Source of the DNA: Fibrobacter sp.
Lineage (GTDB): Bacteria; Fibrobacterota; Fibrobacteria; Fibrobacterales; Fibrobacteraceae
Direction: 5' to 3'
DNA: 64,000 nucleotides
Assembly: GCA_024399015.1 (NCBI GenBank)
Contig: JAKSIC010000005.1
Coordinates: 80,065-144,064, forward strand
Shown: piece after piece, positions 58,569-64,000 of the stretch
Layout: each line of letters opens with the position of its first letter
Numbering within the stretch: position 1 is the first letter of the stretch
Notes under the pieces: generated by a model
Told to the model about the DNA's origin: nothing
What the model saw: the letters and a program-made list of their open reading frames with translations, nothing else
The model's database searches: none
Position numbers and translations under genes: made by a program

Positions 58569-59150
58569 TTACTTCTCCGCTTCGTCAGCCTTCTTGCTGA
58601 TAACGTCGATCAGTTCAGCAAAGCTCTTGGTCTTCAAGATCTGGCCGAACTGTTCCTTGTAGTTACGTGCGGTGGACAAGTCATCAATGACCAAGTCCCA
58701 AGCCTTCCAGTTGCCGTTTACCTGGCTCATCTTGTATTCAAGAACAGATTCCTTGCCCTTGTTCCAAAGGTGAGCAACAACGGAAGCTTCCTCGCCACCC
58801 TTCTTCATCTTTGCCGGTTCGTAGATAGTGGAATCAGCACGATAAAGTTCCAAGCGCTTTGCACTGGAGTTGCGGACCATGCGCTGGAATTCAGCCACAA
58901 ACTTTTCCTGGGAAGCGGCGTCCTGCTTTTCCCAATCGCCCTTGGAAAGGGACTTCTTTGCCAAAAGTTCAAAGTCGAAGGATTCGTTGAGCAAAACCTT
59001 CACGCGTTCGGTTTCCTTGGCACTGCGGCTGGACTTCTTCAGCAAAGTCTGAAGTTCAACGTCCTTCTTCTTGATAGCGGCAACAGGATCTTCTGCGGCA
59101 AAAGCCATCAAGGAAGCGCAAGCGATTGCAATCATGATTTTCTTGAACAT
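58569..59150 (-). CDS. mlaC: MlaC-family periplasmic phospholipid-binding protein
   Basis: This 193-residue exported protein has a signal peptide ending MAFA-AED. The MlaC/Ttg2D core shows FDFELLAKKSLSKGDWEKQDAASQEKFVAEFQRMV, WDLVIDDLSTARNYKEQFGQIL and the ending YRxxF-type helix. MlaC carries phospholipids between membranes for the MlaFEDB transporter, but no mlaE, mlaF or mlaD is in the window. The start at 59150 follows GAGG; a GTG three codons earlier is less well placed. It lies 10 bases after the TolC-like gene. Confidence 0.85.
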   Translation of the reverse strand: MFKKIMIAIACASLMAFAAEDPVAAIKKKDVELQTLLKKSSRSAKETERVKVLLNESFDFELLAKKSLSKGDWEKQDAASQEKFVAEFQRMVRNSSAKRLELYRADSTIYEPAKMKKGGEEASVVAHLWNKGKESVLEYKMSQVNGNWKAWDLVIDDLSTARNYKEQFGQILKTKSFAELIDVISKKADEAEK

Positions 59151-59160
59151 CTTAAACACC

Positions 59161-60537
59161 TCACTTATTCATATAGTCTGTATGGAAGTCCTTCAAAGAC
59201 ATACCCATGGCGGAAATCAGCTGAGCATATTCAACATTGTACTTGCACACGGCAAAGTAGTAGTCCTTCTGCATCATCACGTTCTGCGTATAGGCGGAGA
59301 CCAGGTCTCCTGTCTTGGACTTGTCCAAATCGTACTGCATGGCGGCACCCTTCAGGATTGCTTCGGAAGCACGGAGACTTTCCTTGAGAGCATCCATCTT
59401 ATCCTTGGCAGCCATCAGCTGGTAATACTGTTCCTCAGCCTTGGCCTTCAAGCCGCTGGCAGCGTAGTTTTCCTTAGCCTGCAAACCACGGTAGTCCGTT
59501 TTTGCGGCGCGGTACTTTTCAAGATTCTTCCAGAAGTTCAAATGGTAGCGGACGCCAACACCAATGGCACCTTCCAGCTTGTTCACGGCATCTTCTGCGA
59601 ATGCACTCTTCTGCATCACGTTACGGTTGCCAGCCCAGCTCTTTACGTATTCGAACTCACCCATCACAAAGAATTCCGGAGCAAGCTTTGCTTCGGCCAG
59701 GTCCACCTGGATACGGCGGGCACGAAGACCGGCAGAAAGTTGCTTCAGTTCGGGATGGTAAATTTCAGTCAGGCGAATCACTTCATCCAAAGAGGGAATC
59801 GGTTCAGAACGCGGGACCAAAGCAGAATCTTCAGAAGCAAAGGTATCTTCTTCACGCATGTTCAGGGAGAATCGGATGGCTAGCATCACACGCTTCATTC
59901 CCAAATCCGCCTCGATGACACCTTCCTTCACAGTGTGCATCTTGGCCTTCAAATTCAACAAGTCCATCTGGGAAACATTGGGATCGTCGTCATCCAAGGC
60001 CTCTTCCAGCTGGTCGTAAGCCTTATCCACCATAGACTGAGCCTGCTTTGCAATCTTCTGCATTTCCTTTGCCAGCAGGTAGTTGTAATAGTAGGTCTGA
60101 AGTTCCACATCCTTCTTGTGGATCTGATGCTCAATCTCGTAGGTTTTCTGTTCCAGGTCTGCTTCCAAAGCCTTTTTACCAGCTTTGTACTGACCCAAAT
60201 TCAAAGGCTGAACAAACTTACCCTGGATTCCCCAGAAAGGACCCATTTTCTTAAAGTCATACACCTTGGTGGTGTCAAAGCCATGAATTTCGTCGCCGGA
60301 AATATCATCCTTCAAACCGGGAGCCGGGCCAACCATCATGGCAATATTGAAGGTGGGCAAAATAGCCTCGGCCTTCAATGCGCTAATCTTGTTTTTCTTG
60401 GATTCGGTGCCCAAGCGCATTTCGGCTACCTGGGGGTCTGTGGCAATACCTTCTTCCACAAAGCGATCCAGGTCATAGCGGACTTCACCCGCCATAACTA
60501 CGCTTGACAAAAGAAATAGTATTAGACAAAACACCAT
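59161..60537 (-). CDS. TolC-family outer-membrane efflux protein
   Basis: This 458-residue exported protein has a hydrophobic signal (MVFCLILFLLSSVVMA). It is dominated by long helices with two OEP-type repeats (AGKKALEADLEQKTYEIEHQIHKKDVELQ, and LKAKAEEQYYQLMAAKDKMDALKESL). TolC-like proteins form trimeric exit ducts for pumps. No periplasmic adaptor or pump gene adjoins it; instead mlaC follows after ten bases, so a lipid-related role is possible. The start at 60537 is chosen for the clean signal peptide, because a GTG at 60579 would add a second hydrophobic stretch. Neither has a good ribosome binding site. Confidence 0.85.
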   Translation of the reverse strand: MVFCLILFLLSSVVMAGEVRYDLDRFVEEGIATDPQVAEMRLGTESKKNKISALKAEAILPTFNIAMMVGPAPGLKDDISGDEIHGFDTTKVYDFKKMGPFWGIQGKFVQPLNLGQYKAGKKALEADLEQKTYEIEHQIHKKDVELQTYYYNYLLAKEMQKIAKQAQSMVDKAYDQLEEALDDDDPNVSQMDLLNLKAKMHTVKEGVIEADLGMKRVMLAIRFSLNMREEDTFASEDSALVPRSEPIPSLDEVIRLTEIYHPELKQLSAGLRARRIQVDLAEAKLAPEFFVMGEFEYVKSWAGNRNVMQKSAFAEDAVNKLEGAIGVGVRYHLNFWKNLEKYRAAKTDYRGLQAKENYAASGLKAKAEEQYYQLMAAKDKMDALKESLRASEAILKGAAMQYDLDKSKTGDLVSAYTQNVMMQKDYYFAVCKYNVEYAQLISAMGMSLKDFHTDYMNK

Positions 60538-60596
60538 GGTATAAAAGTAGCAAAATGGCAAGGTCCACGGCAAACGCACAACGCCATTTTACCATT

Positions 60597-61283
60597 CTAT
60601 AAGAAGGAAATCTGGGTCAAGTCCTTGTATTTGGAAATCACGTGGTCGTAGTAACGCGTCGGAAGAGGTTCACCCTTTTCAAGCAGGCGATCCACAGCGG
60701 AATGGCCCAGGTTGTAGGCAATCAAAGCCTCCTTCCAGCTCCCATATTTTGCAATGAGGCGGATCAGGTAAGCGGAGCCCACCGTCACGTTGATTTCCGG
60801 CTTCAGCAAGTCCTCTTCCTTTTCGATTTTCAATCCGAAATGGGAGCCCATCATCTTGGCAGTTTCGAGTTTAATCTGCATCAAGCCCAAGGCTCCGGAA
60901 AATTTACCGGACTGCATGCGGCCACGGGCGTTAGGATTGCCTCGGCTTTCCTGGGCAACCACCGCCAAAATCAAAAGCGGGTCCATGGCATAGGATCTGG
61001 AAATTTGCCAAATCTGTTCCGTAAGCATGGTGCGCTGTTCTTGAGTCAAACGGTTCTTGGAAAGGTAAGCCAGCGCCTTGTCGATTTTCACATAATCCAC
61101 AGTCCACTTGCCCCAAGTGGAAAGCTGTTCCAACTCCCCGCGAAGCACAGTTTCTTCCTTCGCCAATGAAGTCTGCTCCATCTGACGGGTAAACCAGTAC
61201 GACGCAAAAAGGCCAAGGCAACCAAGCCAAAGCATCACGCCGATACACAGTGTCACGGGAGATATGTGAAGACTACTTTTCAA
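60597..61283 (-). CDS. Membrane-anchored lytic transglycosylase (SLT/GH23)
   Basis: This 228-residue protein has one N-terminal membrane helix (LCIGVMLWLGCLGLFASYWF) and a C-terminal SLT domain. The catalytic glutamate is in ILAVVAQESRGNPNARG, followed by GALGLMQI and IAYNLGHSAV. It cleaves peptidoglycan glycan strands in the periplasm. The coding region overlaps the end of the upstream STAS-like gene by 11 bases, so the two are coupled. The intact E-S, GLMQ and AYN motifs suggest activity. Confidence 0.92.
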   Translation of the reverse strand: MKSSLHISPVTLCIGVMLWLGCLGLFASYWFTRQMEQTSLAKEETVLRGELEQLSTWGKWTVDYVKIDKALAYLSKNRLTQEQRTMLTEQIWQISRSYAMDPLLILAVVAQESRGNPNARGRMQSGKFSGALGLMQIKLETAKMMGSHFGLKIEKEEDLLKPEINVTVGSAYLIRLIAKYGSWKEALIAYNLGHSAVDRLLEKGEPLPTRYYDHVISKYKDLTQISFL

Positions 61284-61962
61284 GTCTGGTATTCTCTAAG
61301 TATTCCAAATAACCCACCCAGTCCTGAATCAAGCCAAAGGAGCTGAGCATCGTTGTATCTTGAATAACGCCCAGTTTGCGCAAGGGACCAATGGAAGATT
61401 CCAACTTGTCGATTTCGCGGATGTAGCGTTCCTTCTGGTTCTGCAGAGCGATAATTTGAGCCTGCTTATCAGAAATATCATGTCCCTGAATAGACACGAT
61501 TATAAACAAAGTAACAAACAGACCCAACATCAACGCCAAGAAGGACACGGCAACGCTGGGGCTCAGGGAAATACCAGAGCGGGAACCATAGTGAATGCCA
61601 ATTTGCTGGAGCTGCTTTTTCGTACCGGACTTTTTATAGGCGGCACGGGTTTCGTAAATCTCAAAAATATTTTGATAACGTTCAAAATACTTGTACAGTT
61701 CCTCAGAGTAGAAAATCAAGATCAAGGTGGATTTTTGTGACTTGACCCGGCTCAGCAATTCCAGGAAAAAGTCGATGTAATGATCACTGGTAAAATGAGC
61801 GTTCTGCAAATTCAAAAAGAAGAAACAGCCAGGACCGTCCACCAGCATGGCAAGCTTTTCCTTGACCGCGGAAAACTGCGGAAATCCAAGAGAACCTGAC
61901 AGGGAAATTTCCACGTCGTTTCCGCGAGATTCCACCTGAATATCAATCAAATCTGACTTCAT
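61273..61962 (-). CDS. STAS-like domain protein with membrane helix and coiled coil
   Basis: This 229-residue protein has an N-terminal half (1-110) like a STAS/anti-sigma antagonist domain: DVEISLSGSLGFPQFSAVKEKLAML, GCFFFLNLQNAHFTSDHYIDFFLELLSRVKSQKSTLILI. A single hydrophobic helix (about 140-160) and a charged coiled coil (DKQAQIIALQNQKERYIREIDKLES) follow, placing the C-terminus outside. The usual phosphorylated serine position is not clear (TSDHYIDFF), so it may be a scaffold rather than a switch. It overlaps the transglycosylase gene and follows the GH57-like gene by three bases. Confidence 0.75.
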   Translation of the reverse strand: MKSDLIDIQVESRGNDVEISLSGSLGFPQFSAVKEKLAMLVDGPGCFFFLNLQNAHFTSDHYIDFFLELLSRVKSQKSTLILIFYSEELYKYFERYQNIFEIYETRAAYKKSGTKKQLQQIGIHYGSRSGISLSPSVAVSFLALMLGLFVTLFIIVSIQGHDISDKQAQIIALQNQKERYIREIDKLESSIGPLRKLGVIQDTTMLSSFGLIQDWVGYLEYLENTRLEK

Positions 61963-61965
61963 GGA

Positions 61966-63825
61966 TTACCTCTTGGAAATATGGGCGGAAAGTTTGAAAG
62001 TCTGTTCTTCGGTGCCAGCGAGGCTGATCTTCCAGAAGGGGAAGAGGCAAACGCCCTGGATATCTTCAGGGGCGGCAGAAGCCGAAGCGCTGAACAGCGG
62101 TGCCACCAGAAGAGCCACCGGCTGTTCAAAATCAAAACGCAAATGACTGGATGTAGTCTTGTCGTGAATTTCCACAGACTTTGCATCGGGGTAAATCAGA
62201 GGCTCGCGGAAATCGAACACCAGTTCCTTGCCGTCGATCTTGATGCCGCCCTTCTTTTCGCCGCAAGCGAGAAGGCTCGTTTCTATAAGGGTACCAAAGA
62301 AACCCTTGAACGGAGCAAAGGCTGTGTTCTGCACATTGTAACTCAAGGTGAAGTCAGAACCGGCGGCGGCAAGACCATATTCCTTTCCTACATGGACAAG
62401 GCCTTTCTGTTCGCCTAGTGCAAAATGCTGTTCCGAAAGCAACTGGATGTCGGTGCCATCGTCATGACGCTTGATCTGGTAATCGTAGGGAGAGCACAAA
62501 ACCCCTTCGCGGTCGGACAACATCAAGTCCAGCTTGGATGCCGAGAAATCGGAATTGGGCAACATGAAATCCATGAATCCCAAGGCGGGTTCGCCGTCAT
62601 CGCGCCAAGCGCCCAACATGCTGACTTCAGAAGCTTTAGTATTCAGGATTCGCAGAACACCACCGCCGAAATAATCCAGCATAAAGGAATAGTCGTGATT
62701 TTCCGCCCAGATCAGTTTGCGACCTTCCAGCATGAAGTCCGCAATTTCAAGGCGGATGCCGTCAAAGGAGGACATTTCTGCCAGCTGGTTTGCTGCTTTC
62801 AGCAAGAAGCGGGACCCCCACCAACGAACCATGGGGGAACGCATACCTTCGCCACTAGGCAAGTCTCTGTAGAAAATAGGAGACATGGCAGGCAGAAGTT
62901 GCTGGAAAAATTCTTGCTTTTCTTTTCCCTGAAGGTTGGCGTCCGCACGACGGAACAAGGAAAGGAGGGACTTGTGCAACAAGTTCACTTCGGGACGGCG
63001 GACCAAAAGTTCACGGCAGGTCTTTGCCTTGCTGGGCAAGCCAATGCGGCGACCAGCAGAAAGAAGGAAACTGATACGGCCTTCGGAACTCTGCTCGTTC
63101 ACAACGCTACTTACAGTCTTCGTCTGCAAATCGTTTGTTTCCACAAAGTCAATCAGACGTTCGAAGAAAGGAACGATGTCGCCTGGTTTCGGAGGAATAT
63201 CAAGAGCAACAACAGCGGTCTTTCCGCCTCTGCAGTAAGGTTCCGCAATTTCCTGCCACTGGAAATCGTCATTCTCGATGGCCTGCGACAAACTTTCGGA
63301 TACAGGCACTACTCGCAGGAACGACCCCTTGTCTTCAACAGAGTACCACCCGGACACAGGCGTCGTTCGGCCCAGCGCATCCTGCAATGCAGATTCCTGA
63401 ACTAAAGCATATTCAAAACGGTTCTTCTCCAGAAGTTCAGTCATCTCCATTTCCCACACCATAGAGGAATTGAAGTAGCCGCTGGGCTCGATGCTGAAAT
63501 GCTTCCAGAGGAGTTTACGATGTTCGTCGAGCTGCATTGCCTGCAACTCAGACGGGAACAGCGGTAACATGGGATCATGATAACCGCCGCCAAGAATTTC
63601 AAGATAATCTTCTTCGATGGCACGCTTGAATCGCCCGAACATCAAGGGACGAGCCGCTCTGTTTGCGGCCTCAAGAGTAGGACCATCCATGAAAATAGAA
63701 AACCGGACTTTGCCCGATTCCAGCATCTTGCTCATGCCAGAAAGGATGTTGTGAGCCACTAAATCAAGTTTCTCATACGCTGTAGAAGGGGGCAACAAAA
63801 GTACGATAGATATAACCGGTTTCAT
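61966..63825 (-). CDS. GH57-like protein, catalytic motif altered
   Basis: This 619-residue protein resembles family 57 (4-alpha-glucanotransferase type) enzymes, with YLEILGGGYHDPMLPLFPSELQAMQ near residues 74-98 and the downstream helical and beta domains. In active relatives the nucleophile glutamate lies in a W-L-x-E-R-V-W motif; here the aligned segment is GYFNSSMVWEM (residues 116-126), so serine seems to replace it. The usual GDDGEKFG region is also not recognisable. It may be a non-catalytic carbohydrate-binding relative. The start at 63825 lacks a ribosome binding site. Confidence 0.65.
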   Translation of the reverse strand: MKPVISIVLLLPPSTAYEKLDLVAHNILSGMSKMLESGKVRFSIFMDGPTLEAANRAARPLMFGRFKRAIEEDYLEILGGGYHDPMLPLFPSELQAMQLDEHRKLLWKHFSIEPSGYFNSSMVWEMEMTELLEKNRFEYALVQESALQDALGRTTPVSGWYSVEDKGSFLRVVPVSESLSQAIENDDFQWQEIAEPYCRGGKTAVVALDIPPKPGDIVPFFERLIDFVETNDLQTKTVSSVVNEQSSEGRISFLLSAGRRIGLPSKAKTCRELLVRRPEVNLLHKSLLSLFRRADANLQGKEKQEFFQQLLPAMSPIFYRDLPSGEGMRSPMVRWWGSRFLLKAANQLAEMSSFDGIRLEIADFMLEGRKLIWAENHDYSFMLDYFGGGVLRILNTKASEVSMLGAWRDDGEPALGFMDFMLPNSDFSASKLDLMLSDREGVLCSPYDYQIKRHDDGTDIQLLSEQHFALGEQKGLVHVGKEYGLAAAGSDFTLSYNVQNTAFAPFKGFFGTLIETSLLACGEKKGGIKIDGKELVFDFREPLIYPDAKSVEIHDKTTSSHLRFDFEQPVALLVAPLFSASASAAPEDIQGVCLFPFWKISLAGTEEQTFKLSAHISKR

Positions 63826-63911
63826 AAGAGTAAGAATAGCAAAAACTATGGAACCGTGCCACAAGAATCTGCACGATATTGACGCAGAACAAACTTAGGC
63901 AATTAGACACA

Positions 63912-64000
63912 TCACTCGTGGTGTTTGTCTTTACGCTTACCTACAATAAACGCTGCGATAAAGGAGAGAATAACTACAAGCGGCTGAAGGAAGGCCACCC
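63912..64000 (-). CDS. Partial membrane protein, C-terminal end only
   Basis: The frame enters from the right edge and ends at 63912. The visible 28 residues (VAFLQPLVVILSFIAAFIVG, then KRKDKHHE) form one membrane helix and a short basic, histidine-containing cytoplasmic tail. The family cannot be told from this fragment. It lies upstream of the GH57-like gene on the same strand with an 86-bp gap. Confidence 0.5.
   Translation of the reverse strand, partial: VAFLQPLVVILSFIAAFIVGKRKDKHHE

Overview
The window looks like a chromosomal segment of a Fibrobacter-type, fibre-degrading gut bacterium. The main evidence is a lipoprotein with a Fibrobacter succinogenes major paralogous (FISUMP) domain at 36714-37463, four tandem family 5 glycoside hydrolases with serine-rich linkers or C-terminal sorting-type domains, further plant-polysaccharide enzymes (GH44/51-like, GH43, PL1), and abundant outer-membrane barrels of a Gram-negative envelope. 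I see no tRNA, rRNA, CRISPR array, insertion sequence or phage.

Region 1 (1-7.0 kb) is mostly housekeeping: gltX, an alanine/sodium symporter, a small membrane protein, an unknown 186-residue protein, ispD, and a DUF1007/NicO metal-transport pair. Region 2 (7.0-18.2 kb) reads as a metal (probably ferrous iron) regulon. A DtxR-family regulator heads dtxR-feoA-feoB. Copies of a 14-bp operator with the pattern TTAG-N6-CTAA lie in the regulator promoter (three exact copies plus one variant), before a porin, before a collinear five-gene run (DUF3793, flavodoxin, RND/MMPL transporter, LolA-like protein, outer-membrane barrel), and between DUF1007/NicO and an HD-GYP gene. The RND/LolA-like/barrel export module inside this putative regulon is the best candidate for an undescribed system.

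Region 3 (18.2-23.7 kb) holds an outer-membrane barrel, the NAD(P)HX repair enzyme, DNA polymerase I and a 37-residue membrane peptide. Region 4 (23.8-32.2 kb) is four consecutive secreted GH5 enzymes, each followed by its own hairpin terminator. They share the catalytic module but differ in their tails, and the last has a shortened tail. Region 5 (32.2-42.6 kb) carries central metabolism (malic enzyme, branched-chain aminotransferase, another aminotransferase, citrate synthase), a Phd/ParE toxin-antitoxin pair with a perfect 20-bp palindrome, the FISUMP lipoprotein, and a membrane EAL protein. Heptamer-period tandem repeats of different sequence occur in intergenic DNA here and beside gltX.

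Region 6 (42.7-53.9 kb) is accessory: a GH44/51-like enzyme with a discoidin-like insert, a decayed alpha/beta hydrolase, an unknown lipoprotein, two small ORFs, an AbiE-type toxin-antitoxin pair with promoter palindromes, a GH43 lipoprotein and a PL1 pectate lyase with several accessory modules. Region 7 (54-64 kb) returns to housekeeping and envelope functions: a tRNA-dihydrouridine synthase, an HU-like protein with an acidic tail, duplicated small barrel proteins, a TolC/MlaC/membrane protein/pseudouridine synthase run, and a GH57-like/STAS-like/lytic transglycosylase run.
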